NCBI GenBank assembly: GCA_002798295.1
Contig: NWQT01000013.1
Span: 1-42,205 of the forward strand
Reading direction: 5' to 3'
Origin: Lysobacteraceae bacterium NML07-0707
Lineage (GTDB): Bacteria > Pseudomonadota > Gammaproteobacteria > Xanthomonadales > Xanthomonadaceae
Length of the DNA: 42,205 bases
Shown: piece after piece, positions 30,058 through 38,692 of the stretch
How the letters are laid out: each line of letters begins with the position of its first letter
Numbering within the stretch: the stretch's first letter is position 1
Position numbers and translations under genes: made by a program
Notes under the pieces: model-generated
Seen by the model: the letters and a program-made list of their open reading frames with translations, nothing else
What the model was told of the DNA's origin: nothing
The model's database searches: none

Positions 30058-31770
30058 TTATTGCTTGCATGCAAGACGTTGGACGGCATTGCAACTTGCC
30101 TTGCTGCCTGCTTCACAAGCCAGTTGGTAAAGCCCACTGGCGCGGCTCGCGTTTTTTCTATGGCCAATACCCAGCTCATACATCGTTGCCTGCTCTTCAA
30201 TATCAGAGACGCTGTACTCGTTCTTTATTTTTTCAAATATTTCAGCGGCATCATTCATGCGTTTTTCAAAACCCTGGCCATGCTGATACATGCGGGCAAT
30301 GGCAAACAGGGTGGGCAAGTGGCTGTTTTGTTGAAGTGCCTCGGAATAAAAGCGGAGTGCCTGCTTGTGATCTTGTACGAGGATGTCGCCATCCTCATAT
30401 AACTCGCCAATTAGCTGCAGCGCTGGTATATGTTTCTGTATGGCCGCCTGCTCGTACCAATAAATGGCCAGGATATTGTCTTGCGCAACACCAAAACCGG
30501 TTTGGTATGCCCGGCCCAGCATGTATTGGGCTTCGGCGTGTCCGCGTTGTGCTGCGCGAGTGAACCATTGGCTGGATTTTTCTGGCGCGATGGTCTGGCC
30601 ATTGGCGCCAACGGAGGAAGCATGCCCCATTTGGTATTGAGCTTCGGGGTGGCCTTGTTCGGCGGCGCGGTGATACCACTCAAGTGCAAGTGCATCATTC
30701 TGCTCGATTCCGATGCCCAGGTTGTAAGCATCGGCCAGCTGTTTTTGTGCATCGGCATGACCTTGTTCGGCAGCGCGACGGAACCAGTTCATGGCTTCAT
30801 CAGGATTCAAAGGGATGCCGGCAAAACCTTGGGAATACATGATGGCCAACAGATATTGGTCATCGGCATCTGCGTGCGCAAGATTGCTGGCGAGGTGATC
30901 CAGCAGTTTTGAGGAATTATTTTGTGAATTGTTTTGATACTGCTCCAAAAGCATGCCCAGCGCCTCGCTATTGCCTAACCGGGCAGCTTTCTTGTACCAG
31001 CCAATAGCTTGCTCCTGAGCATACGGTTTATCCATGGAAATCCGGGCTATGGTTTGCAGCATGGCTTCCGGATGCCCTTGCTCTGCTGCCAGCAAAAACC
31101 AGTCTTTTGCAGGCTCAATTTCTGCAAGACCCGACTCTGAATAAAGCCTAGCAAGCTGATACTGAGCCAGCATGTCGCCCTCTCTTGCCTTGGGGACAAG
31201 GGCGGCAATTTCCCGGCTGGGATACAGTTCCTTTTTTCGCTCATTGAAAAAGCGTGCTTTTTCTTTGTCTTCTGAAACCAGATGACCAGTCTCATGGTAT
31301 AGCGCAAGCTGGTAAACGGATGGGGAGTGGCCTTGTGCTGCGGCTTTTTCATACCAGTCAATGGCCTGTCGTTGAGCGGCTTCATTGCTTGCCACCTCTC
31401 CAGACTCATGTCGCCGGGCCAGTTCAAACTGGGCGTCAGGAATGCCCAGTTGCGCGGCGGCTTCAGTTAGCTCCAAAAGTTCGCGTAAAGACAGGCTAGG
31501 CTCTTCCATGACATGCTGTTCAAGTAAATATTTCGCGGGGATGTGTCCTTGTTGTGCCAGTGGTCGGAGCCATTCCCGCGCCCAAATGCGGCTTTGTACA
31601 ACACCCTCCCCGTAGAGATGCCTTTCGCCAAGACGCATGCGTGCATCCGTATCGCCGCGTTTGGCGGCCAGCATCAAGGCGTCAACTTCCCGATTGTTCT
31701 GTGCGGGGAGGGCGGCGGGCAAGAACAGCATCAGGCTGGCTGCCAAAGCTAGGGATTTGAAAGTCATCAT
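30058..31770 (-). CDS. exported Sel1-repeat protein
   Basis: A 570-residue secreted or periplasmic protein. Residues 1 to about 23 are a signal peptide (SLALAASLMLFLPAALPA). The rest is a solenoid of about a dozen Sel1-like repeats, shown by the recurring pattern A-x-WY-x-x-AAEQGH-x-x-AQ-x-x-LA-x-Y. Such repeats make protein-protein scaffolds; partner and role are unknown. The composition is more AT-rich than neighbouring housekeeping genes. Its 3' end abuts an IS remnant, so the native C-terminus may have been altered. Start is ATG at 31770 or the adjacent ATG at 31767. Confidence 0.85.
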   Translation of the reverse strand: MMTFKSLALAASLMLFLPAALPAQNNREVDALMLAAKRGDTDARMRLGERHLYGEGVVQSRIWAREWLRPLAQQGHIPAKYLLEQHVMEEPSLSLRELLELTEAAAQLGIPDAQFELARRHESGEVASNEAAQRQAIDWYEKAAAQGHSPSVYQLALYHETGHLVSEDKEKARFFNERKKELYPSREIAALVPKAREGDMLAQYQLARLYSESGLAEIEPAKDWFLLAAEQGHPEAMLQTIARISMDKPYAQEQAIGWYKKAARLGNSEALGMLLEQYQNNSQNNSSKLLDHLASNLAHADADDQYLLAIMYSQGFAGIPLNPDEAMNWFRRAAEQGHADAQKQLADAYNLGIGIEQNDALALEWYHRAAEQGHPEAQYQMGHASSVGANGQTIAPEKSSQWFTRAAQRGHAEAQYMLGRAYQTGFGVAQDNILAIYWYEQAAIQKHIPALQLIGELYEDGDILVQDHKQALRFYSEALQQNSHLPTLFAIARMYQHGQGFEKRMNDAAEIFEKIKNEYSVSDIEEQATMYELGIGHRKNASRASGLYQLACEAGSKASCNAVQRLACKQ

Positions 31771-31799
31771 GCCTTTGAGTATGAGCGTTTTATCGGCAC

Positions 31800-31828
31800 T
31801 TGTGCATAGGCTTAATCGGCGGCATAAT
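31800..31828 (+). promoter_or_regulatory. candidate sigma-70 promoter for the rpsF operon
   Basis: TTGTGC (31800-31805) and CATAAT (31823-31828) are separated by 17 nt. The -10 box matches five of six consensus bases and the -35 box three of six. It lies about 107 bp before the rpsF start, leaving a structured leader. Confidence 0.5.
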
Positions 31829-31843
31829 GCTCCGCTTCCTGCG

Positions 31844-31903
31844 CCCTGCGCAGGGAGTCTTGCTCCACGGCTTGATTGCCGGGGGCTGTCAGGCAGGGCA
31901 ATC
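31844..31903 (+). promoter_or_regulatory. structured leader of rpsF with two inverted repeats
   Basis: CCCTGCGCAGGG (31844-31855) is a perfect palindrome. GATTGCC (31874-31880) and GGCAATC (31897-31903) form a 7-bp stem with a 16-nt loop containing GGGGG-CTGTCAGGCAG. In many bacteria the rpsF leader binds the S6:S18 complex for feedback control. This leader could serve that purpose, but I cannot confirm the consensus by eye. Confidence 0.4.
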
Positions 31904-31934
31904 CCGCGCTGCCGATATCCACAAGGAAAACACC

Positions 31935-32375
31935 ATGCGTCATTACGAAGTCGTGTTCCTGGTCCACCCGGATCAGAGCGAACAAGTGCCGGGCATGCTC
32001 GAGCGCTACACCGCTGCCATCGAAGCTGCCGGCGGCAAAATCCACCGCGTTGAAGACTGGGGTCGCCGCATGCTGGCCTACTCCATCGACAATCTGGTCA
32101 AGGCGCACTATGCGATGTTCAACATCGAATGCGACCAGGCTGCCCTGGACGAGCTGGTCGATGCCTTCCGCTTCAATGATGCCATCCTGCGCCATCTCAT
32201 CATCAAGCGCGATGAAGCCATCACCGAACAGTCGCTCATCATGAAGAACAAGGATGAGAAGGGTGACAAGGCCGAGCGTGGCGAGCGCCGTCGCCGTGAC
32301 GACGAAGAGGGCGAAGCCGATACCGCTTCTGACGAAGAAAGCGGCGATAACAACGAAGCTGAAGAAGCCGAATAA
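31935..32375 (+). CDS. rpsF: 30S ribosomal protein S6
   Basis: A 146-residue S6. The fold is clear from [21 protein letters not shown], the [12 protein letters not shown] block and the [10 protein letters not shown] end. The C-terminal 40 residues are a highly charged tail rich in Asp, Glu, Arg and Lys, longer than in E. coli S6. The ATG at 31935 has AAGGA upstream. rpsR follows after 11 nt. There is no priB between them. Confidence 0.97.
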   Translation: MRHYEVVFLVHPDQSEQVPGMLERYTAAIEAAGGKIHRVEDWGRRMLAYSIDNLVKAHYAMFNIECDQAALDELVDAFRFNDAILRHLIIKRDEAITEQSLIMKNKDEKGDKAERGERRRRDDEEGEADTASDEESGDNNEAEEAE

Positions 32376-32386
32376 GGAGCACGACC

Positions 32387-32617
32387 ATGTCCAAGTTCTT
32401 CCGTCGCCGCAAGTTCTGCAAGTTCACCGCCGAAGGCGTGACCGAAATCGATTACAAGGATCTGGCCACCCTGCGCCAGTACCTGACCGAAACCGGCAAG
32501 ATCGTGCCGAGCCGCATCACTGGCACCAAGTCGCGTTACCAGCGTCAGCTGGCAACGGCCGTCAAGCGTGCCCGTTATCTGGCGCTGTTGCCGTACACCG
32601 ACAACCACGACGTTTGA
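32387..32617 (+). CDS. rpsR: 30S ribosomal protein S18
   Basis: A 76-residue S18 with RRRKFCKF at the N-terminus, [19 protein letters not shown] and the basic core [28 protein letters not shown]. It pairs with S6 on the platform of the small subunit. A strong AAGGAG precedes the ATG. Confidence 0.97.
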   Translation: MSKFFRRRKFCKFTAEGVTEIDYKDLATLRQYLTETGKIVPSRITGTKSRYQRQLATAVKRARYLALLPYTDNHDV

Positions 32618-32715
32618 TCGTGGCAGGCGGCGGGTCAAGTGGCTCGCCGTCCCCATCCGTCCATTCGGACAGCCACCGTTGCGGGTCAGCCCGCTAACGA
32701 ATACGGAGATAACTC

Positions 32716-33168
32716 ATGAAACTCATCCTGCTGCAAAAAGTGCAGAACCTTGGCAAGCTCGGCGATACCGTCGAAGTCAAGCCCGGCTTTGGCCGCAACT
32801 ATCTGGTGCCGCAAGGCAAGGCCGTGCCGGCCACGGCCGCCAACCTGGCTGAATTTGAAGCCCGCCGCGCCGAATACGAAGCCAAGGCGCAAGCCCTGCA
32901 CGATGAAGCCGAAAGCCGCCGCGCCAAGTTTGAAGGCCAGAGCGTCACCATCCGTGCCAACGCCTCCAACGAAGGCAAGCTGTACGGCTCGGTCACGCCG
33001 CGCGATATCGCCGAAGCCTTTACCGCCGCTGGCCTGCCGCTCAACAAGAGCGAAGTGGTGCTGGGCGAAGGCCCGTTGCGCAATACCGGCGAATACGAAG
33101 TGATGGTTCACTTTGCCGCCGAAGTGGAAACCCCGGTCAAGGTGGTGGTGGAAGCCGAACAGGCTTGA
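32716..33168 (+). CDS. rplI: 50S ribosomal protein L9
   Basis: A 150-residue L9: N-terminal domain ([36 protein letters not shown]), long alanine/glutamate helix and C-terminal domain ([14 protein letters not shown]). GGAGA lies before the ATG. The 98-bp gap after rpsR contains a GCGGG-TCAG-CCCGC hairpin (32681-32694). A strong terminator follows the gene. Confidence 0.97.
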   Translation: MKLILLQKVQNLGKLGDTVEVKPGFGRNYLVPQGKAVPATAANLAEFEARRAEYEAKAQALHDEAESRRAKFEGQSVTIRANASNEGKLYGSVTPRDIAEAFTAAGLPLNKSEVVLGEGPLRNTGEYEVMVHFAAEVETPVKVVVEAEQA

Positions 33169-33191
33169 TTCTGCCCACCGGCCAATCTTCG

Positions 33192-33224
33192 ACGGGCATC
33201 CTTCGGGGTGCCCGTTTGCTTTTG
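33192..33224 (+). terminator. intrinsic terminator of the rpsF-rpsR-rplI operon
   Basis: ACGGGCATCC (33192-33201) and GGGTGCCCGT (33206-33215) pair over 10 bp (one G-U) around a TTCG tetraloop, then TTGCTTTTG. It lies 23 nt after rplI. Confidence 0.88.
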
Positions 33225-33290
33225 TGCTGGCAGTGCAGCCAGCGCCCCTCTAGCATTACGCCTTTGGCGTTTTGATGTGGATATCTGTGG

Positions 33291-34700
33291 ATGAACAATC
33301 GCAGCCCCGAGTTCGCGCAGCGTTTTGAAAACCGTACCGATAGTCGCGTGCAGCAATTGCGCGTGCCGCCGCAGTCGATTGAAGCCGAGCAGGCGGTGCT
33401 GGGCGGCTTGATGCTGGACAAAAGCGCGATTGACCGCGTGGGTGACATCCTCACCGAGCAGGACTTTTATCGCCGCGATCACCAGCTGATTTATCGCGCC
33501 ATGACCGAGCTTGTCAGCCGGAACAAGCCCTGCGATGTGGTGACCTTGCTGGAATGGTTCGAATCCAATGGCAAGGCCGAGCAAGTGGCCGGTGGCGCCT
33601 ATCTGGTGGAGCTGGCCAATACCACGCCATCGGCAGCCAATATCCGTGCCTATGCCGAGATTGTGCGCGACAAGGCGGTACTGCGGCAGTTGATTGATGT
33701 GGGTACCGGCATTGTCAACGATGCTTTTCAGCCCAATGGCCGGGAAAGCGCCGAGATTCTTTCCAAGGCCGAGCAGGATGTGTTCGCCATTGCTGAAGCA
33801 GGCAGCCGCGGACGTGCCGATTTTGTGCAGGTCAAGCAGGCGCTGCAAAGTGCCTATGAGGTATTGAATGAGCGACATAACAGCGGTGGCAGTATTACCG
33901 GGCTTGCCACCGGCTATACCGAATTTGACCAGATGACGGCAGGTCTGCAACCAACCGACCTGATTATCCTCGCCGCGCGTCCGGCCATGGGTAAAACCAC
34001 TTTTGCGCTCAATATTGCCGAATACGCGGCACTTCGCTCCAAGAAAGCCGTGGCGGTGTTCTCCATGGAAATGTCCGCCGCGCAACTGGCGATGCGCCTG
34101 ATTTCCTCCAATGGCCGGGTCAATGCCACGCGCCTGCGCACCGGGCAGTTGGAAGATGAAGACTGGGCACGGGTAGCCAGCGCAGTCAGCATGTTGCAAG
34201 GCACCAAAATATTCATCGACGACACCCCCGGGCTATCACCGGAAGTGCTGCGCTCCAAGGCGCGACGCTTGAAGCGTGAGCATGACCTGGGGCTGATTGT
34301 CATCGACTATCTGCAACTCATGGCCGTGCCGGGCAATAGCGAAAACCGCGCCACCGAGATTTCGGAAATCTCGCGCAGCCTCAAAGCCCTGGCAAAAGAG
34401 CTGAACGTGCCAGTGATTGCACTCTCGCAGCTCAACCGCTCGCTGGAAACCCGTACCGACAAGCGCCCGGTGATGGCTGACCTGCGCGAATCCGGCGCCA
34501 TCGAGCAGGATGCCGATATCATCGTGTTCATCTACCGCGACGAGTACTACAACAAGGAAAACTCGCCGGACAAGGGGTTGGCGGAAATCATCATCGGCAA
34601 ACAGCGCTCGGGGCCCACGGGCGCCATCAAACTGCGTTTCTTTGGCGAATACACCCGTTTTGACAATCTGGCACACGATAACTTTGGCAGTTTCGAGTAG
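33291..34700 (+). CDS. dnaB: replicative DNA helicase DnaB
   Basis: A 469-residue hexameric helicase. The N-terminal domain shows VPPQSIEAEQAVLGGLMLD and the RecA-like C-terminal domain has Walker A ARPAMGKTTFALN, VFSMEMSAAQLAMRL, VIDYLQLM and QLNRSLE. No intein is present. It follows the ribosomal operon terminator and overlaps nothing; alr starts 3 nt after its stop. Confidence 0.97.
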   Translation: MNNRSPEFAQRFENRTDSRVQQLRVPPQSIEAEQAVLGGLMLDKSAIDRVGDILTEQDFYRRDHQLIYRAMTELVSRNKPCDVVTLLEWFESNGKAEQVAGGAYLVELANTTPSAANIRAYAEIVRDKAVLRQLIDVGTGIVNDAFQPNGRESAEILSKAEQDVFAIAEAGSRGRADFVQVKQALQSAYEVLNERHNSGGSITGLATGYTEFDQMTAGLQPTDLIILAARPAMGKTTFALNIAEYAALRSKKAVAVFSMEMSAAQLAMRLISSNGRVNATRLRTGQLEDEDWARVASAVSMLQGTKIFIDDTPGLSPEVLRSKARRLKREHDLGLIVIDYLQLMAVPGNSENRATEISEISRSLKALAKELNVPVIALSQLNRSLETRTDKRPVMADLRESGAIEQDADIIVFIYRDEYYNKENSPDKGLAEIIIGKQRSGPTGAIKLRFFGEYTRFDNLAHDNFGSFE

Positions 34701-34703
34701 CGC

Positions 34704-35852
34704 ATGAGCATCGACTTCCAGACCCTGCGTCCCAGCCGCATTGAAATCAATCTCGATGCCTATGCCGAAAACTTGTGCCATATCCGCCAGCATACCGGCG
34801 TGCCGCTGATGGCCATCGTCAAGGCCAATGCCTATGGGCATGGCCTGCTGCCAATGGCGCGGCAGGCGCTGCAAGCGGGTGCCGAGCAGCTGGGCGTGGC
34901 CATTCCCGAAGAAGCGCTGGCGCTGCGCCAGGCGGGTATCAGCGCTCCGATTCTGGTGCTGGGCGCAGTACCCAGGGCGCAGCTTGCCGCCTGCATCCAT
35001 GCCGGCATTGAAATCACCGTGCCGTCCGAACCCGGACTTGCCGAGGCACTGGCGGTGGCCGAAGGCTTGGGCAAAAAGGCGCTTGTCCATCTGAAAATCG
35101 ATACCGGCATGGCGCGCATCGGGGTTCCGGCAGAAAAAGCCGCGCCACTGATTGAAGCGGCGCTGGCCTCGCCCTGGTGCCATATCCAGGGGATTTTTTC
35201 GCATCTGGCCTGTGCCGACGAGCCTGACTCAGCGATGACCGCCACCCAGCTGGAGCGTTTTTTGGGCGCCTGTGAGTATTTCCAGTGTATCGGCGCAGCC
35301 ATGCCGGTTCGGCACCTGGCCAATTCCGGCGGAGTGATGAATTTCCCCTCAACCTGGCTGGACATGGTGCGCCCCGGCATCATGAGCTATGGCGTTTTGC
35401 CCGGCAAAGAATGCCGCGCGCAGCTTCCCTTGCAGCCGGTGCTGGCGCTGAAATCCGTCGTGGCACACAGCAAGCCGGTCAAGGCCGATACCCCGGTGGG
35501 CTATGGCGCGACCTGGCACAGCCCCGGAGCTACCCATATCGCCACCATTCCCCTGGGCTATGGCGATGGCTGGTCACGCCAGCTTTCATCGCGCGGTGCA
35601 GTCCTGATTGATGGCCGCCGCCGGGCGATTGCCGGGCGCATCTGCATGGATCAATTCATGGTGGATACCGGCGCGCAGCCGGTTGCAACAGGGCAGGAAG
35701 TCGTGCTGATTGGTGAGCAGCAGGGCACACGCATCCGCATCGAAGAAGTCGCCGAACTTGCCGGCACTATCGGCTATGAACTGTTGACCCATATGAGCGC
35801 GCGCCTGCCACGGGTGTACCTCAAAAACGGCCAGCCGGTCATGGTGGGTTGA
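34704..35852 (+). CDS. alr: alanine racemase
   Basis: A 382-residue PLP enzyme making D-alanine for peptidoglycan. The PLP lysine is K40 in VKANAYGHG. The C-terminal domain has the catalytic tyrosine region PLGYGDGWSR and GRICMDQFMVD. It follows dnaB by 3 nt, the usual dnaB-alr pairing, and is probably co-transcribed with it. Confidence 0.96.
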   Translation: MSIDFQTLRPSRIEINLDAYAENLCHIRQHTGVPLMAIVKANAYGHGLLPMARQALQAGAEQLGVAIPEEALALRQAGISAPILVLGAVPRAQLAACIHAGIEITVPSEPGLAEALAVAEGLGKKALVHLKIDTGMARIGVPAEKAAPLIEAALASPWCHIQGIFSHLACADEPDSAMTATQLERFLGACEYFQCIGAAMPVRHLANSGGVMNFPSTWLDMVRPGIMSYGVLPGKECRAQLPLQPVLALKSVVAHSKPVKADTPVGYGATWHSPGATHIATIPLGYGDGWSRQLSSRGAVLIDGRRRAIAGRICMDQFMVDTGAQPVATGQEVVLIGEQQGTRIRIEEVAELAGTIGYELLTHMSARLPRVYLKNGQPVMVG

Positions 35853-35958
35853 CAACTCCGGCTGAATGTGTGAGCCGGGGAACTGGCCTGTTCATCTGGT
35901 GGCTACATGCAATCGGATAGGGTGCAATCATTCCCAGCAGCTACACGGAGTGATAGCG

Positions 35959-36636
35959 ATGAATTTGAGCCTGAAGATGACCGCCGCCGCCATGGCCGCC
36001 AGCCTGCTGGCAAGCTGCGCCAGCTATACCGGACAGACCAATGCCCCGGATGATCCCAACCGTACCCGCCGTGGTGCGCTCATTGGCGCAGGCATTGGCG
36101 CGGTGGCAGGGCTTTTGAGTGGCAGTGATGCCACCGAACGGCGCCAGCACGCGATGATTGGTGCGGGTATTGGCGGCCTTGCCGGTGCCGGTATCGGTGC
36201 CTACCAGGATCGCCAGGAGGCCGAGTTGCGCCGGCAAACTGCCGGAACCGGGGTGGAGGTCGAGCGTGAAGGTGATGTCATTACCCTGAACCTGCCCGAT
36301 GGCGTGACCTTCGACTTCAACAAGACCGACATCAAGCCCCAGTTCTATCCGGCGCTGAACAACATCGCCCGTACCGTGGCCGAATACAACCAGACCATCG
36401 TGGAAGTCGCCGGGCATACCGACAATATCGGCTCATTGGCGGCCAACCAGACCGTCTCCGACCGGCGTGCACATGCCGTAGGCCAGTATTTGATGGGGCA
36501 GGGCGTGCTGCCCGCGCGTGTGGAAATGCGCGGCTACAACTATCAATATCCGGTCGCCGACAACAGCACCGAGCAGGGCAGGGCGCAAAACCGCCGGGTG
36601 GAAATTCGCCTGATTCCGCTGCAAAGCGGTGGCTAA
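35959..36636 (+). CDS. OmpA-family lipoprotein with glycine zipper (YiaD-like)
   Basis: A 225-residue outer-membrane lipoprotein. The lipobox LASC ends at C20. Residues 45-88 are a glycine zipper (GALIGAGIGAVAGLLSG and AMIGAGIGGLAGAGIGAY). Residues 110-220 are an OmpA-type peptidoglycan-binding domain with FDFNKTDIKP, VAGHTDNIGS, RRAHAVGQYL and NRRVEIRL. It probably ties the outer membrane to the wall. The ATG at 35959 has GGAG 8 nt upstream. A terminator follows. Confidence 0.92.
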   Translation: MNLSLKMTAAAMAASLLASCASYTGQTNAPDDPNRTRRGALIGAGIGAVAGLLSGSDATERRQHAMIGAGIGGLAGAGIGAYQDRQEAELRRQTAGTGVEVEREGDVITLNLPDGVTFDFNKTDIKPQFYPALNNIARTVAEYNQTIVEVAGHTDNIGSLAANQTVSDRRAHAVGQYLMGQGVLPARVEMRGYNYQYPVADNSTEQGRAQNRRVEIRLIPLQSGG

Positions 36637-36667
36637 GACACCGCATCGCTTGACTTGCTGGTGAACG

Positions 36668-36698
36668 CACGGAGCCAATTGGCTCCGTGTTGCTTTTT
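36668..36698 (+). terminator. intrinsic terminator after the OmpA-family gene
   Basis: CACGGAGCC (36668-36676) and GGCTCCGTG (36681-36689) form a perfect 9-bp stem with AATT loop, then TTGCTTTTT. It separates the OmpA-family gene from guaB. Confidence 0.88.
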
Positions 36699-36725
36699 GG
36701 TATCCGTTATGCTGGGTTCTTGCGT

Positions 36726-36731
36726 TACAAT
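36726..36731 (+). promoter_or_regulatory. candidate -10 box for guaB
   Basis: TACAAT matches five of six -10 consensus bases and lies 28 bp before the guaB ATG, just after the terminator. The -35 region (about 36702-36708) is weak, so the call is tentative. Confidence 0.35.
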
Positions 36732-36759
36732 GGCGCGCTTCCCAAGCCCCGGAACCACT

Positions 36760-38220
36760 ATGCTCCGCATCCTTGCAGAAGCGCTCACTTACGACGATGT
36801 CTCCCTCGTCCCCGCCCATTCCACCGTCCTGCCCAAGGATGTTTCGCTGGCGGCCAAGCTCACCAACAGCCTGCATCTGAAGCTGCCGTTTGTTTCGGCG
36901 GCGATGGATACCGTCACCGACGCGCGCCTGGCCATCGCCATGGCGCAGCTGGGCGGCATCGGCATCCTGCACAAGAACATGAGCCTGGAAGAGCAGGCCG
37001 CGAGCGTTGCCCGCGTCAAGAACTTCGAGTCCGGCATCATCCGCGACCCGTTGACTGTCAGCCCGAAAACCAGCATCGGCGAAGTGCTGCGCCTGACCCG
37101 TGCACGCAATATCAGCGGTGTGCCGGTGGTGGACGAGGGCGGCCAGCTGGTCGGCATCGTCACTGGCCGCGACATGCGCTTTGAAAAGAAGCTCGATGAT
37201 CCGGTCTATAACATCATGACCCGCAAGGACAAGCTGATTACCGTCAAGGAAGGCGCCAGCGATGCCGAGGTGCTGGAGCTGTTCCACAAATACCGCATCG
37301 AGAAGGTGCTGGTGGTGAATGACGATTTCGCCCTGCGCGGCCTCATCACCGTCAAGGACATCCAGAAAAAACGCGACAACCCCAATGCGGCCTATGACGC
37401 CGATGAGCAATTGCTGGTCGGTGCGGCGGTGGGCGTGGGCGGCGATACCGAGGCGCGCATCGAGGCACTGGTGGAAGCGCAGGTGGATGTCATCATCGTC
37501 GATACCGCGCATGGACACTCGCAAGGGGTGCTCGACCGCGTGGCCTGGGCGAAGAAAAACTACCCCAACCTGCAAGTCATTGGCGGCAATATCGTCACCG
37601 GCGATGCGGCGCTGGCGCTGATGGATGCCGGAGCCGATGCGGTGAAGGTCGGCGTGGGTCCCGGCAGTATCTGCACCACCCGCATCGTCGCCGGTGTCGG
37701 CGTGCCGCAGGTCAGCGCTATCTCGATGGTGGCCGATGCCCTGCAAGACCGTATCCCGCTGATTGCCGATGGCGGTATCCGCTATTCCGGCGACCTCGGC
37801 AAGGCGCTGGCTGCCGGTGCCTCCACCATCATGATTGGCGGGCTGTTTGCCGGGACTGAAGAATCCCCCGGCGAAACCGAACTGTTCCAGGGGCGCAGCT
37901 ACAAGAGCTATCGCGGCATGGGCAGTCTCGGCGCGATGGAAAAGGGCAGCAAGGATCGCTACTTCCAGGACAGCGCCGAAGCCGACAAGTTGGTGCCCGA
38001 GGGCATCGAAGGCCGGGTGCCTTACCGTGGCTCGCTGGGCGCAGTAGTGCATCAGCTGGCCGGCGGCCTGCGCGCCACCATGGGCTATGTCGGTTGCAGC
38101 ACGATTGAGGAAATGCGCAAAAAACCGCAGTTCGTCAAAATCAGCGCCGCCAGCCAGCGCGAGGCGCATGTGCACGATGTGCAGATGACCAAGGAACCGC
38201 CGAACTATCGCGCTGGCTGA
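36760..38220 (+). CDS. guaB: IMP dehydrogenase
   Basis: A 486-residue IMPDH, rate-limiting for GMP synthesis. It has the barrel start [15 protein letters not shown], two CBS domains (about 93-205; [20 protein letters not shown] and [20 protein letters not shown]), and the catalytic loop GPGSICTTR with C305. The ATG at 36760 is preceded by GGAA and begins the conserved [13 protein letters not shown] start. guaA lies downstream behind two small membrane ORFs. Confidence 0.97.
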   Translation: MLRILAEALTYDDVSLVPAHSTVLPKDVSLAAKLTNSLHLKLPFVSAAMDTVTDARLAIAMAQLGGIGILHKNMSLEEQAASVARVKNFESGIIRDPLTVSPKTSIGEVLRLTRARNISGVPVVDEGGQLVGIVTGRDMRFEKKLDDPVYNIMTRKDKLITVKEGASDAEVLELFHKYRIEKVLVVNDDFALRGLITVKDIQKKRDNPNAAYDADEQLLVGAAVGVGGDTEARIEALVEAQVDVIIVDTAHGHSQGVLDRVAWAKKNYPNLQVIGGNIVTGDAALALMDAGADAVKVGVGPGSICTTRIVAGVGVPQVSAISMVADALQDRIPLIADGGIRYSGDLGKALAAGASTIMIGGLFAGTEESPGETELFQGRSYKSYRGMGSLGAMEKGSKDRYFQDSAEADKLVPEGIEGRVPYRGSLGAVVHQLAGGLRATMGYVGCSTIEEMRKKPQFVKISAASQREAHVHDVQMTKEPPNYRAG

Positions 38221-38222
38221 GC

Positions 38223-38549
38223 ATGTCCTTTGCAGCGCTCCTGTTCATGTTTTTGCCGATGCTGTTGCTGGCGGCAGTGAGCATTGCCTGGCGGTGTTTG
38301 ACGCTTGCCAGGCGGGTGTTCTGCTTTGCACCATTACCTGCTGCCGGATACTTCGGCATCGTTTGCTGGATAGCGCACGGCATTTATGGGGGCGCTCCCC
38401 CGGCGGCCGGGATGCCGCTGCTATCGCCACTGGAAATTGCAATCCGCATTGGTGGCATGGCTTTGGCTGGGGGTGTGATTGCCGTCAGCCTTGCCCACTT
38501 GATTGCACGAAAGGGTAGGATGACATCCTCCTCCGCTTTTACCGATTAA
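38223..38549 (+). CDS. small membrane protein of unknown function between guaB and guaA
   Basis: A 108-residue hydrophobic protein with about three membrane segments (roughly 3-22, 34-52 and 74-94) and a short basic end. It starts 2 nt after the guaB stop, without a clear ribosome site, so it may be translated by coupling. I do not recognise the family. The opposite strand also has an open frame here, so coding is likely but not certain. Confidence 0.5.
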   Translation: MSFAALLFMFLPMLLLAAVSIAWRCLTLARRVFCFAPLPAAGYFGIVCWIAHGIYGGAPPAAGMPLLSPLEIAIRIGGMALAGGVIAVSLAHLIARKGRMTSSSAFTD

Positions 38550-38555
38550 TTGCGT

Positions 38556-38687
38556 ATGTTCCGCCGTCGCAAGCCCCTGTGGTTGATGTTATTGCTGGCG
38601 GCCATCGTCCTTGCGGCCTGGCTTGCCATTTTCCGGCACCAGGCCGTTTCCATTGAATGCGCCACTGGCGCGATTGAAAACTGTTGA
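38556..38687 (+). CDS. 43-residue single-membrane-segment peptide before guaA
   Basis: An ATG frame of 44 codons ending at TGA 38685-38687. It begins with a basic stretch (MFRRRKP) followed by one hydrophobic helix ([19 protein letters not shown]) and a short polar tail with two cysteines. The layout is a classic small membrane protein with inside-positive N-terminus. It sits 6 nt after the previous ORF and 5 nt before guaA. The ribosome site is weak, so the call is tentative. Confidence 0.4.
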   Translation: MFRRRKPLWLMLLLAAIVLAAWLAIFRHQAVSIECATGAIENC

Positions 38688-38692
38688 CCGCC

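Noticed and set aside
33555-33575. GGTTCGAATCC resembling a tRNA T-loop
   Set aside because: It lies in frame inside dnaB and no acceptor or anticodon stems surround it.
36433-38175. 580-codon open frame antisense to guaB
   Set aside because: guaB is unmistakable on the plus strand; the antisense frame is His/Gly/Ala-rich without any domain and is a GC-bias shadow.
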